The notes: generated by a model from the sequence alone, not told the origin. DNA of 23,212 nucleotides from Halioxenophilus sp964342265 (GCA_964342265.1 CAYFFE010000059.1:1-23212); one strand, 5' to 3'; positions 1 through 8,079 are shown, counted from the stretch's first letter. Program-made: numbers and translations.

Positions 1-90
1 AAAGTTGATATTGAATTGTAATTACTCTTACAGTAGGAAAAGTCCTTTTAGTAGAAAAATTCCTCCAAGAAAGCCCCCCCAAAAAAAATC

Positions 91-177
91 TTGTAATAAA
101 GCCGCCTGCAATAAAAAAACTGCAAACAAGAAGTCTGCAAGTAATAAGCCTGCAATAAAATGCCTACAATACAAAGA
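91..177. repeat. degenerate 15-bp tandem repeat
   Basis: About six imperfect units with a core like CTGCAAnAAnAAG recur with a 14-15 bp period. The CTGCA-like cores start near 106, 120, 135, 150 and 164. The period nearly preserves a reading frame, which yields a short Asn/Lys/Ala-rich open frame. Similar short-period arrays, unrelated in sequence, occur in four other gaps of this window, so I read this one as non-coding slippage DNA. A degraded histone-H1-like tail remains possible. Confidence 0.6.
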
Positions 178-277
178 AGTTGCACCTGATAGGTGTGCAT
201 AAGATATGTGCTTGAGGTGTACGCTCAAAAATTGCGATTGACAGATTGGTTAGTGGTTATCTTAAGGTGGGAATCAA

Positions 278-317
278 TAGGAACCTCTGCATCAATGGTA
301 AAAATTAGAGGTTCCTA
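278..317. repeat. 40-bp inverted-repeat hairpin related to the aceF-distal element
   Basis: Perfect 11-bp arms, TAGGAACCTCT at 278-288 and AGAGGTTCCTA at 307-317, flank an 18-bp loop. The arms match the outer ends of the element at 17479-17813, whose right end also reads AGAGGTTCCTA. The position just downstream of the hydrolase stop would suit a transcription-end hairpin, but no T-run follows on either strand. It may be a minimal or eroded copy of the same repeat family. Confidence 0.65.
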
Positions 318-354
318 GTGTGGTGCTTTAATGATTATCTAACTGGTTGGTAAA

Positions 355-1620
355 TTACCAGTTTTTAAACTCAGTTGTATAAGGTGTTGAGCAATAAGCG
401 CAAGTAAAGAAGTCGATAAAGTTGGCTGAGCGGAAATCTTCGCCCGCTAAGTGCCAGCGCAACCAATCAACAATCACTTCTTGGCCATTACGAGTCGCCA
501 TAATGTGGTCGGTATCGTCAATAGTGGTAAAGAATACCGGCACAGAGGTTACGTCGTAGTCTTCTTCAACATTGGGGGTAGCCAAGAAATCATCTTCGCC
601 AGCGACGTATAGAGCAGGGTTGCGCAAATTGAACGCACCTTGGCCATCGAAAGAACCGCCAGCAACGTGAATGGTGGTGGTTAAACGAGGATCATCCGCT
701 GCGCCAAAAGTACTAAGAGAGCCGCGAGAGTGACCGCCAAAGGCGATGTTATCCGCATCCAAATGACCAAAGTACGGGCTGGAAGGATTGCTGTTTTGAG
801 CGAGTAACCAATCCAAACCGTCGATCATTTCGTCACCATCGCCAGTCGATACGATGCTGTAAACCACAAAACCGTGAGAGGCCACACGCTCCAGGAAGAA
901 ATCGTATTCTGCAGGACCCGTGCCTGCACCAGGACCCCAAACAAAGATTGGGTGGTCAATTCCGTCTTGACCAAGATTGGATGGGCGAACTACCCACGCA
1001 CTGCCGGTAGGGCCAGTATTGCGATCTTCTTGGGTATTGAATGGGCCGTTAACGGCAACGGAATTCACAGGCGGGAGCGCACCGCCTTCGCCGCCGCCGG
1101 TACCACCGCCGCCGCCATTGCCGCCACCATCGGCTGTGCCAGAAACAATTACGTCGTCCACCTCTAGAGTTTCAAAATAACTGCTGGCGTCGATAGAAAA
1201 GCGCAACGTTAAATTTTGCCCGTCTGCAGTGCTTGGTAAAGACACAGAATTAACGCCGCTTGCACTGTTGTCTTCTTCGATAGTTACAAAAGAGCCGCCA
1301 TTGATTGAGTATTCAACTGAAAAGCTTTCGAAGAAATCGATACCCGAAGTGTTACGCTCGTAGCTAACAGAAATATTGGTGTAGCCACTTAAATTGATTA
1401 GGTTGGATGTAATGGCGCTGTTAGCGCCGCCACGCAATAGTGCATCAAAACCAGAGGTGCTAACGCGACCCGTACCAGTAAAAATGCCCAAGTTGCCATC
1501 AAAGGTTTCTTCAACAATGGTGGTTTGCGCTTGTGCGAAAGCGGTGGTGGCCAATAAGGCTGTGGCACTGGCTAGGGCCAGTAACGTTTTTGAGTGTGCT
1601 GGGTTAAATTTTTGGAACAT
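355..1620 (-). CDS. secreted PETase/cutinase-like alpha/beta hydrolase with N-terminal beta-sandwich module
   Basis: Predicted exported serine ester hydrolase of 421 aa, likely acting on polyesters or plant or algal esters. The start at 1620 is preferred over an in-frame start 27 codons upstream because GAGAGGAGA lies 8 nt before it and a signal peptide begins at once (residues 1-31, cleavage after AFAQA). Residues about 32-160 look like a secreted beta-sandwich, carbohydrate-binding-like module. Residues about 164-180 are a glycine-rich linker. The rest is an alpha/beta hydrolase with nucleophile motif GHSRG (Ser298), a probable acid near Asp344 in GEDDFLATP, and a His in DTDHIMAT (His372). 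This order and the C-terminal Cys pair (407, 410) resemble the PETase/dienelactone-hydrolase-like family. The substrate is inferred and unproven. It is transcribed alone with long AT-rich DNA upstream. Confidence 0.82.
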   Translation of the reverse strand: MFQKFNPAHSKTLLALASATALLATTAFAQAQTTIVEETFDGNLGIFTGTGRVSTSGFDALLRGGANSAITSNLINLSGYTNISVSYERNTSGIDFFESFSVEYSINGGSFVTIEEDNSASGVNSVSLPSTADGQNLTLRFSIDASSYFETLEVDDVIVSGTADGGGNGGGGGTGGGEGGALPPVNSVAVNGPFNTQEDRNTGPTGSAWVVRPSNLGQDGIDHPIFVWGPGAGTGPAEYDFFLERVASHGFVVYSIVSTGDGDEMIDGLDWLLAQNSNPSSPYFGHLDADNIAFGGHSRGSLSTFGAADDPRLTTTIHVAGGSFDGQGAFNLRNPALYVAGEDDFLATPNVEEDYDVTSVPVFFTTIDDTDHIMATRNGQEVIVDWLRWHLAGEDFRSANFIDFFTCAYCSTPYTTEFKNW

Positions 1621-2782
1621 ATTGAGTCTCCTCTCTTGGTTAGAACTTCGCTTGCTAAAGTTAGTTGCAAAAACCCCAAGGTTAGTCGTTGGGGAATTCA
1701 AAAAAATAAAAAAACTTACAGCCGTTATCGATGTGTGTTCTCTTCTCTAGGCGATGCTAGGAGCGAGCTGGTATTTTAAATTTGATGTTTCGCTTTCTTT
1801 CGCTTATAGGTTGACGTGGCAATTTGGTCAGTTGCTGAGAAATTATTGATTTCAGTAGAAAATGCCCGCGCCAAATAATTCATCGTTTATTGATTCGAAA
1901 TATTCTAATTTTTGTAAGCGTAAAATAGCGTAGGGTTTGAAAGGTAATGTTGTAGCTAAAGTTTTTATTAATTTTTGTGGTTTTTTAAACGTTAATTATT
2001 ATTTTTAGTGTGTCTCGTTTAGTGGTGGATTATATACAAACTTATCGGTTAGAAAAGATTGGCTGTTTAGAGTTTTGTTGTAAATAAGAGGTAGGCCAAA
2101 CTTCTGAGAGATAAATATTAAGTTTCCAAATTCATGAAAGCGTTAGTTTATCAAACAGTGGTATAAGCTGTCTTTTTGTAGCTAATTATATTGGTGTTAA
2201 ACCAGCGCATTTATACGAATCAGTTGGCTGGCATATAATGCCGAATTCTATTTTCTACTGTTTTGCAGTATTTGTCAGGTTTTTTTTCGATCTATTATGT
2301 CTTTAACTATTCTGCTGGAAATATCGTCGCCTGTGATTATATGTTTTGCAAAATCAATTTCACAAAAATAGTATTAGCTTGTGTGAGGCGAATGCTAATT
2401 CGTATAAAAGTTGATTCCTGTAAGGTGGTTCATAACCTTTGGTTGGTGAGATTGTTTTTTGGGTCTCGTGTTGTTCAAGCTAAAAATATTTAAGGTGCGG
2501 TTTTTTTATGCCTTAACTCACTTGTAGTAAGTTTTCTTGGTTATGATAGTTTATGCAGGTAATTATCTTGGTGACATTTATGTGTGCCGGCTATTGTCTA
2601 TGTTGGAAAGTATCTGTGTTGGAAGATGCCTATGCCGGAAGGTGTCTGTGTTGAAAAATGTCTATATCGAAAAGTATCTGTGTTGGAAAGTATCTGTGCC
2701 GGAAAATATCTATGCCGGAAAATATCTATGCCGGAGTTTGTCTAAGCCATAAGAGTTCAAGCCGTTATTTATAGAAGGCAAT
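1621..2782. other. long AT-rich intergenic region
   Basis: This 1.16-kb gap between two leftward genes contains only short open frames without convincing ribosome sites or recognisable protein character. It is markedly AT-rich, with homopolymer T and A tracts. It must carry the promoter of the hydrolase at its left side and the transcript end of the EAL gene at its right side. A 16-bp tandem array occupies 2579-2750. I see no RNA gene that I can name. Confidence 0.6.
2579..2750. repeat. 16-bp tandem repeat, about 10.7 copies
   Basis: Consecutive 16-bp units start at 2579, 2595, 2611, 2627, 2643, 2659, 2675, 2691, 2707, 2723 and 2739 (the last partial), with consensus close to TRTCTRTGYYGGAAAR. 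Units differ at a few positions, mostly transitions. The 16-bp period is not a multiple of three, so it argues against coding. There are no unique spacers, so it is not a CRISPR array. It lies immediately downstream of the EAL gene stop codon. Confidence 0.92.
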
Positions 2783-4348
2783 TTAGTTTGGGATCATAAC
2801 CACGTCCAGGTGTTGTTGTCGGTTTTCTCGATAAAATTCTACCAACGATTGTGCCGACATTGGCTTTCCGTATTTCCAGCCCTGGCCAACGTGTACGCCG
2901 GCGTGCTTTAAAATGTCTTCCTGTGCTTGTGTTTCTATACCTTCGGCAATGGCAGTGCAGCCAATTTTGTCAACGATATCCATGATATTGGGAATTATGG
3001 ATTTTTTTAAACCTTCTGTGGCGATATCCATTACGAAGGTTCGATCGATTTTCAGGTAATGAAACGACAAGTATTTTAAGGTTTGCAAATTAGAATATCC
3101 GGTTCCAAAGTCATCGATGGAAATCGACAGCCCCTCATCCACCAATTCTTGAAGTAACTCGTGAGCAGTAGTGGAATCCAAATATTCTTCTTCGGTAATT
3201 TCTAGGCAAATATTAAACCGCGAGCCGGTTACCTGAGGTAGGGTGGGAATTTTTCTTACTATGCCTCGTTCTATATCACACGGGCAAATGTTAAAAGAAA
3301 TTTTAAACCCGTCTGGTAACGGGGAAGCTTGTTCAAGGTCGTTGAGTGCGACAGAAAACATTCTTTGCGTAAAATGCCAAGTTTGTTTCTTTTTTCGTAA
3401 TAGCGGCATAAATTCATCGGGTGATAAATGGCCTTGTCGATCTTTAAAACGTGCCAGTACCTCGCAACCAATAATTTCGCCGGTGTTTAAATCAATTAAT
3501 GGCTGGTAACGCCAATAAAAGTGGTTGTTTTTTAGTCCACTAGCTACGCGATAAACCACTTTTCGAACAGTAATGCTCCAAATGTGGAGAAAAATGCCGG
3601 ACCCAATGGCAATTACAGCGCATAAGACAATAGAAAAAACAATTTGAATAATATTTCTTGCCAAAAAATTTCGCGCGGGTATCCAAACGGCGGCACAATA
3701 ACCTTGTAATACATGATGGCATTGATTAATAAAACCGCCATAAAAAAGACGAAACTCGCGTTGTTTTGTGTGCACGTTGTTTGTGCCAACCAGATGTATA
3801 ATTTGGCCTTTGGTGGGGTAGTACACTTGCCATTGGTCTTGGGTATTGTTTAGTGCAATATTCCAATCGGTGTCGACTAAAAAATTAAACTGTCCTCTGT
3901 TTACATCCACCACGCGCACAGTTCTGTTATCAAATAGAATTATCGGGTGCTGATCAACTATGCGAATTGCCGCTCCCAGCGGCCCGATGTAATCGGCCGG
4001 TGAGTAGTCGATAGGTTGTGCTAACAATCCGCCAAGTGCGGTACAAACAATTTGATTGTCTTGGATATAGCCAATATCGATGGCATGGCTGGTGTCAAAG
4101 AGTACGCGCTTCATGTCCAGCAATGTGGAATCATTGCATTGCACGTGCCCCAGGGAATTTAAAAAAATTAGGTTATCCGTGGCTTCGTTGGCCACAGTAT
4201 CGAGTTCTTGATGAACGCTACTCAATAAGGTTTTTGCTTCCGCCCGCATGGCCGCGTTAATAACAGCTATCATTAAAATTAGCGTGACTGCAAAGACCAA
4301 AGTGCCAAAGAGTACAGACAATATTTTTGTGTGCTTTTCTAATTGCAT
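2783..4348 (-). CDS. CSS-motif EAL-domain c-di-GMP phosphodiesterase, membrane-bound
   Basis: Inner-membrane enzyme expected to hydrolyse c-di-GMP to pGpG. The 521-aa version starting at ATG 4348 is chosen because AGGG lies 6 nt upstream. A TTG 8 codons earlier lacks a ribosome site. One TM helix lies near residues 10-33 and a second near 232-256. Between them is a periplasmic CSS-like sensor with Cys71 and Cys102; here the first motif reads CND, not CSS. The EAL domain covers about 275-510 with catalytic-type residues present: the EAL position reads EVL (Glu296), Asn353, Glu383 in LEITEEE, DDFGTGYS (Asp412/413), KIDRTFV (Lys433) and AEGIET (Glu469). All metal and base positions that I can check are intact, so activity is expected. 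No GGDEF partner is in the window. In E. coli CSS-EAL proteins (PdeB/C-type) the periplasmic cysteines are redox-sensitive. Confidence 0.9.
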   Translation of the reverse strand: MQLEKHTKILSVLFGTLVFAVTLILMIAVINAAMRAEAKTLLSSVHQELDTVANEATDNLIFLNSLGHVQCNDSTLLDMKRVLFDTSHAIDIGYIQDNQIVCTALGGLLAQPIDYSPADYIGPLGAAIRIVDQHPIILFDNRTVRVVDVNRGQFNFLVDTDWNIALNNTQDQWQVYYPTKGQIIHLVGTNNVHTKQREFRLFYGGFINQCHHVLQGYCAAVWIPARNFLARNIIQIVFSIVLCAVIAIGSGIFLHIWSITVRKVVYRVASGLKNNHFYWRYQPLIDLNTGEIIGCEVLARFKDRQGHLSPDEFMPLLRKKKQTWHFTQRMFSVALNDLEQASPLPDGFKISFNICPCDIERGIVRKIPTLPQVTGSRFNICLEITEEEYLDSTTAHELLQELVDEGLSISIDDFGTGYSNLQTLKYLSFHYLKIDRTFVMDIATEGLKKSIIPNIMDIVDKIGCTAIAEGIETQAQEDILKHAGVHVGQGWKYGKPMSAQSLVEFYRENRQQHLDVVMIPN

Positions 4349-4839
4349 GAAATCCCTAAGTGCATTGCTCAAAGTGAGTGAATGCTTGTAACCCGTTACA
4401 CGTTGTGGGCGTCGGTATCTCTCAAATTGTTTGGAATTTTTTGCCTCAACCCTTTTTTTGCCTCAACCCTTTTTTGCATCAACCCAAGTAACCTCCGATT
4501 TACTCTGAGATCACATTAACTCCAAGGTGTATTAACAAAGGTTTGCTAATGTAGTTTAGGTGTTTTTATGGCGTTTGCTAGCACATACAGTCGTTTAGAC
4601 GGTGGTTAGGCCCGGTTTGAAGGATTGCTGATGGGAGCAAATAGTATTCATAAAGCTGTAAAACTTAGCCTTAAAAATTTGGGCTTGTGCTGACCGCTAA
4701 CAGGTCCACTTGCTAATTTAAGCATCGACAAAATAGTCGGGGATGAACAAAAGGAATGGCGTTATCTTCACCAAAAAGCGCTTTTCAATACACTTTTCGG
4801 TGTTTACTATGCCGAGGCTCTTAAGCTAAGGAGAAGTCC
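4349..4839. other. divergent intergenic region
   Basis: This region separates the leftward EAL gene from the rightward DCC-family gene and should carry both promoters. It includes a short pyrimidine-rich tandem repeat at 4437-4485. A 20-codon open frame at about 4631 has no recognisable character. I do not call operators or RNA genes. Confidence 0.5.
4437..4485. repeat. short 16-17-bp tandem repeat
   Basis: Three copies of a T6-7GCCTCAACCC-like unit occur in a row, with periods of 17 and 16 bp; the third copy reads GCATCAACCC. The T-tract length varies between copies, which fits polymerase slippage. It lies upstream of the EAL gene on the opposite-strand side. Confidence 0.8.
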
Positions 4840-5193
4840 ATGAAGGTTTATTACAACTCTGGATGCCCGGTATGCAAGGCTGGCATAGAAAGCCAGATGA
4901 GCAAAAACAGCGTGTGCGAATTCCAGTGGCAGGACGTACACAGCGAGAACGAGCTAGCGGACGATCTGGATTCCGAGTTGGAATTTATTCGTGAGCGATT
5001 GCACGCCAAAGATGACGCGGGCAATGTGTATATCGGCTTCGACGCGGTGCTGGCAATCTGGCGTAACACTCAACGAGAGCGCTGGTTGGCTAGTATTTTT
5101 GGGCTGCCTGTTATCAAACAACTCGCACGGCTGGGCTACAATGGGTTCGCTTGGTGTTTGTATCGCTGGAATCGCTCAAGAAAACATTGGTAG
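4840..5193 (+). CDS. DCC-family (DUF393) thiol-disulfide oxidoreductase-like protein
   Basis: Small 117-aa protein of the DUF393/DCC1-like family, thought to be thiol-redox active; the physiological substrate is unknown. The N-terminus carries the CxxC pair Cys9-Cys12 in YYNSGCPVC, placed after a first beta strand as in thioredoxin-like folds. The usual DGxC version of the motif is altered to SGC. The C-terminal part (RLGYNGFAWCLYRWNRSRK) is typical of the family. The start is well supported by AAGGAG ending about 8 nt upstream. It is followed after 83 nt by slyX on the same strand, so the two may be co-transcribed. No signal peptide, so probably cytoplasmic. Confidence 0.85.
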   Translation: MKVYYNSGCPVCKAGIESQMSKNSVCEFQWQDVHSENELADDLDSELEFIRERLHAKDDAGNVYIGFDAVLAIWRNTQRERWLASIFGLPVIKQLARLGYNGFAWCLYRWNRSRKHW

Positions 5194-5276
5194 GGGAGTC
5201 CCGCGTGGTAGTGTAACTTCCACCACTGCAGACTTTTAAAGATAGGTTAATCGTTTTTTTTTGATGGGGACTTATC

Positions 5277-5510
5277 ATGTCCGATGCAACTAATGCCGCT
5301 GATTATCAAGCTCAAATCGCCGATCTGCAGGCTCGCATTAGCTTTCAAGAAGATGCCTTATCAGCGCTGGATCAGGTAATCGTTAGGCAAGATCAGGAGC
5401 TAATGACTCTTAAGATTCAGGTAGAAAATTTGCTGGCACGGGTAAAGGATTTACAGTTCGCTCAGCAAGAACATAGCGTTAGCGTCGACGAGAAACCACC
5501 GCACTATTAA
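5277..5510 (+). CDS. slyX: SlyX family protein
   Basis: A 77-aa SlyX-like protein of unknown biochemical role. Nearly all of residues 8-65 are predicted coiled coil with heptad-spaced Leu, Ile and Val. It ends with the characteristic KPPHY tail of SlyX proteins. A GGGGAC-type ribosome site lies about 8 nt before the ATG. In E. coli slyX sits beside slyD; here slyD is more than 12 kb away, so that linkage is broken. It follows the DCC-family gene and converges on a decayed leftward gene. Confidence 0.88.
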   Translation: MSDATNAADYQAQIADLQARISFQEDALSALDQVIVRQDQELMTLKIQVENLLARVKDLQFAQQEHSVSVDEKPPHY

Positions 5511-5577
5511 TGTGTTGCTCGCCTGTAGAATCTATGTAAAAGCTGCCGCCGCAGTTTGTGTGTGGCGTCTACATTTG

Positions 5578-5950
5578 TTAAGCATATGAATTTATTTCTA
5601 ACGAATTATCCTGATACGGACTTTCTTGATTAAATAGGAAAAACGCCAGGTCCGAAAGTAGCTCTAGCGACTTACGGTAAGTTTCATCGTCAGGCTTTCG
5701 AAAGTTTTCGTGTAGAGTCCAATCCTTTACCCATGTACTGCAAAACCAAAACCCATTTGGCTGGCCACACTGGTATTGATTCTTCGTTTTGACTCGCTTT
5801 TGCGACCTTAAACATAAGGCGAGTTAATCTTTTAAAAGCTTCTTTATCCCATATAAACTCGGCGCGAAGTAACAGAAGAAAACTACCTTCCTCGGCTTCA
5901 AATTCTCTTCTTAACTCATCTTCGTAATTGATGGCTTTATTCGTTAAAGC
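5578..5950 (-). pseudogene. frameshifted small protein gene downstream of bepA
   Basis: Two overlapping leftward frames join into one protein-like sequence of about 122 residues. The first frame runs from just behind an in-frame TGA near 5951 and includes EFEAEEGSFLLLLRAEFIWD and AFKRLTRLMFKVAKA. At about 5791-5806, near a GCAAAAGCG run, the coding signal moves to another frame that reads QPNGFWFCSTWVKDWTLHEN, then SLELLSDLAFFLFNQESPYQ, and stops at 5578. Trp/Phe-rich content and continuity across the shift argue for a once-real gene. There is also no ATG, GTG or TTG at the beginning of the first frame, so it is probably doubly broken. It overlaps the bepA stop by a few bases. The pattern recalls small uncharacterised, possibly immunity-type proteins, but I cannot name the family. 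Confidence 0.7.
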
Positions 5951-7440
5951 TCACGCTCTTCGATCATTCGGTTTATATCTTTTTTACGTTGCGCTAGCAG
6001 CGCTTTGGTGTAGTCGGTTTCGGCGAGCTTTAGGGCGTTGTCGATTTGGCGGCGGGCTTTGTCGTATACACCGTTCAAAATAAAATATTCCGCTCGGGCT
6101 TGGTGTAGGCCTAAAATATTTCCCGATAATCCGCGTACTTCTGCCAGCAAATACCAAAGGTACTCGTCTTTGGGGCGGCGTTTGGTGTGGTTGGTGAGCA
6201 CCAGTTCCGCCTGACTGTATAGGCCTGCGTCCATTAATATTTTTGCCAGAGCGGTATTCAGCGGGTGGTTGGTGGGGCGTTGAGTCAGTGCTTGCTCGAG
6301 TAAATCCTGAGCTTGGCTAAATTCGCCCGTGGTGGCGAGTAACTCGGCTTGCGCAATTTGGAACAAATAATTGTCGGGTTCGGCTTCGAGCAGGGGCGTA
6401 AGCGCGTCTTGAGCTTCGGCATAACGGCCGGCTTTGGTGAGTGCCAGTGCTAAACCGTAGCGGCTGGCTTTAACCGAAGGTGTTTCGCCTTTTAATTCGT
6501 ACGAAAAGGTTTTAGCGGCAATGTTGGGGTTTTCGGCATGCAGCAGCTTTGCCCTGGCCTGCATGTAATAAAACTTCGGGTTGTCGGCGTAGACGATATT
6601 ATCCGGTGAGCGTCTTGCGCGGTTTTTGGCATCGGCAATTCGGCTTTCTGTAACCGGGTGCGTGAGCAAAAACTCTGGCGGACGGCTGGAATAGCGGGTT
6701 TCACGCAGCATTCTTTCGAAAATTTCGGCACTGGCGTGAGGGTCACGGTCGGCGGCAATCATGGTTTGTAAACCAATGCGATCGGCTTCTTGTTCGTTCT
6801 GGCGGCTGAATCTGAGTTGATTGTCCAGAGCTGCTGCCTGCGTGGCGCTGAGCGCTGCAAGGCCTGCATCGGCACCGGCTGTGGCGGCCAAAATAAAACC
6901 GGCTAAAATGCCGGCCAGAGTGGGGATGCTGGCGTTACTGGCGGCCTCTAGGCTGCGTGCATAATGTCGCTGAGACAAGTGCGCTAATTCGTGCGCCAGA
7001 ACTGAGGCCAACTGATCTTCATTGCCTGCGTACAAAAACAACCCCGTATTCACGCCCACCACGCCACCGGGCACGGCAAAAGCGTTGATGGTGGGGTTGG
7101 GGATAATGATTAAATCCAGGCGGTGGTTCTTGAGTTGACTGTGGTGCGCTAAGTTTGCGAGTAAGCCTTCTAAGTATTCGTACAGAATCGGGTCGGACGA
7201 GGTCCTTACTTGGCTTCTAAAGGCCCGCAACCATGCCTGGCCTAACTGATACTCGCGCGCAGGAGAAACAATACCGGCGCCGGCGGCCCCCAAATCGGGT
7301 AGCTGAATATCGGAATTTGCATGGCCGTAGGGGCTGAATGCCGCAGTAGAGGTTAACAAGCAGAGCCACAAAGCCCATTGGGCGGGAATGAATCCCAGTT
7401 GAGAACCTAATTTACCGGGGCGGTATGTAAAACAGTGCAC
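5944..7440 (-). CDS. bepA: periplasmic M48 zinc metalloprotease with TPR repeats, BepA-like
   Basis: 498-aa homolog of BepA (YfgC), the periplasmic protease-chaperone that helps LptD and BAM substrates mature and degrades stalled outer-membrane proteins. A hydrophobic export segment covers about 17-36. The M48 core has HELAH at 150-154, the third zinc ligand in EQEAD (Glu218), and a later LLTHPVTESRI segment with His261, which corresponds to the regulatory-histidine region of BepA. The C-terminal half (about 285-480) consists of TPR-like helical repeats. It starts at GTG with only a weak AGAG upstream; no internal Met offers a better start before the export segment. It is divergent from tusA-perM, the arrangement I recall from Pseudomonas PA1005-PA1007. 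Confidence 0.9.
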   Translation of the reverse strand: MHCFTYRPGKLGSQLGFIPAQWALWLCLLTSTAAFSPYGHANSDIQLPDLGAAGAGIVSPAREYQLGQAWLRAFRSQVRTSSDPILYEYLEGLLANLAHHSQLKNHRLDLIIIPNPTINAFAVPGGVVGVNTGLFLYAGNEDQLASVLAHELAHLSQRHYARSLEAASNASIPTLAGILAGFILAATAGADAGLAALSATQAAALDNQLRFSRQNEQEADRIGLQTMIAADRDPHASAEIFERMLRETRYSSRPPEFLLTHPVTESRIADAKNRARRSPDNIVYADNPKFYYMQARAKLLHAENPNIAAKTFSYELKGETPSVKASRYGLALALTKAGRYAEAQDALTPLLEAEPDNYLFQIAQAELLATTGEFSQAQDLLEQALTQRPTNHPLNTALAKILMDAGLYSQAELVLTNHTKRRPKDEYLWYLLAEVRGLSGNILGLHQARAEYFILNGVYDKARRQIDNALKLAETDYTKALLAQRKKDINRMIEEREL

Positions 7441-7845
7441 TATACAGAAATCTCTAAAGGCTAAGTTCTAGGCGATGTAAACACTACTAGACAATGTAGT
7501 CACAAACTGCGGTGTGTAATTGTTGCGTGTATTGAGTGTTACGTGTGTCGAGTTTGGGGCTATGGATCAAAAACCAACCAACACCCCTCCATTTGCGCTA
7601 GTCGCTATCACTATAAAGCTGATAGTTGGATGATGGAACCGAACATAGGTTCAAGATTTATGGGGTTCAAGATTTATAGGGTTCAAGATTTATAGGGTTC
7701 AAGGTCTATAAGATTCAAGGTTAAAAGGTATAGGGCGAAAAGGCGCTTGATGTGCTTTTGAGTATAAGCCACGTCGCGTATCTTTTCTTTACCGCCGCCA
7801 AGGCCTAGACTGCTGCGCAATTTTTCGGTTGTTGAGGAGATTCTC
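7441..7845. other. divergent bepA/tusA promoter region
   Basis: This 405-bp spacer must contain the promoters of bepA (leftward) and tusA-perM (rightward). A five-unit 16-bp tandem repeat lies at 7648-7727, closer to the tusA side. No protein-coding frame is supported. Confidence 0.55.
7648..7727. repeat. 16-bp tandem repeat, five copies
   Basis: Units start at 7648, 7664, 7680, 7696 and 7712, with consensus GGTTCAAGATTTATAG. The second and third units are identical, the first differs by one base and the last two are more degenerate. It has the same 16-bp period as the array at 2579-2750 but an unrelated sequence. It sits about 120 bp upstream of the tusA start, so copy number could affect that promoter. 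Confidence 0.9.
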
Positions 7846-8079
7846 TTGCCTGATCACATTGTCTTGGACGTTACTGGAGTATTGTGTCCCATGCCTTTGT
7901 TAAAACTCAAGCTGGCCCTGCGCGACCTGGCCGTTGGCGATTGTATTGAACTTAGAGCCAGCGACAGTACCTCATTGCAAGATATCCCCGCTTATTGCCA
8001 ACTCAGCGGACAAACGTTGCTTTCATCCTCAGAAGATAACAATGTCTATACTTTTAGGGTGCAAAAAGCGAAACCTTAG
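7846..8079 (+). CDS. tusA: TusA-family sulfur carrier protein
   Basis: A 77-aa TusA/SirA-family sulfur carrier. The signature CPMP has Cys14 as the persulfide-carrying residue, followed by the LLKLKLAL helix typical of the family. The start is TTG at 7846, chosen because GAGGAGA ends 5 nt upstream and the protein then aligns to full family length. By position beside bepA and a PerM permease it matches P. aeruginosa PA1006, which I recall being linked to molybdenum homeostasis; in E. coli TusA supplies sulfur for tRNA 2-thiouridine. Which role applies here is inference. perM follows after 83 nt on the same strand. Confidence 0.88.
   Translation: MPDHIVLDVTGVLCPMPLLKLKLALRDLAVGDCIELRASDSTSLQDIPAYCQLSGQTLLSSSEDNNVYTFRVQKAKP

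Larger units (their letters stand above)
1..354. other. intergenic left edge
   Basis: No gene is supported here. The stretch holds a lysine/asparagine-rich open frame built on a 15-bp degenerate repeat (separate entry) and a 40-bp inverted-repeat hairpin (separate entry). It lies downstream of the leftward hydrolase gene. A C7A8 run sits at about 74-88. No convincing terminator with a U-tract was found for the hydrolase transcript. Confidence 0.6.

Noticed and set aside
5..202. 65-aa Lys/Asn-rich open frame at the left edge
   Set aside because: It is driven by a degenerate 15-bp repeat and poly-C/poly-A runs. I see no ribosome site, and four other gaps have similar non-coding arrays.
2263..2493. 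76-aa open frame in the AT-rich gap
   Set aside because: It has no ribosome site, and its composition is what AT-rich random DNA gives.
2579..2750. Possible CRISPR array
   Set aside because: Units are head-to-tail 16-bp repeats with no unique spacers and no cas genes nearby.
2537..2752. 71-aa open frame over the 16-bp array
   Set aside because: The period is not a multiple of three, so the protein has no consistent repeat, and no ribosome site supports it.
4349..4372. TTG start eight codons upstream for the EAL protein
   Set aside because: There is no ribosome site before it, and the downstream ATG has AGGG at good spacing.
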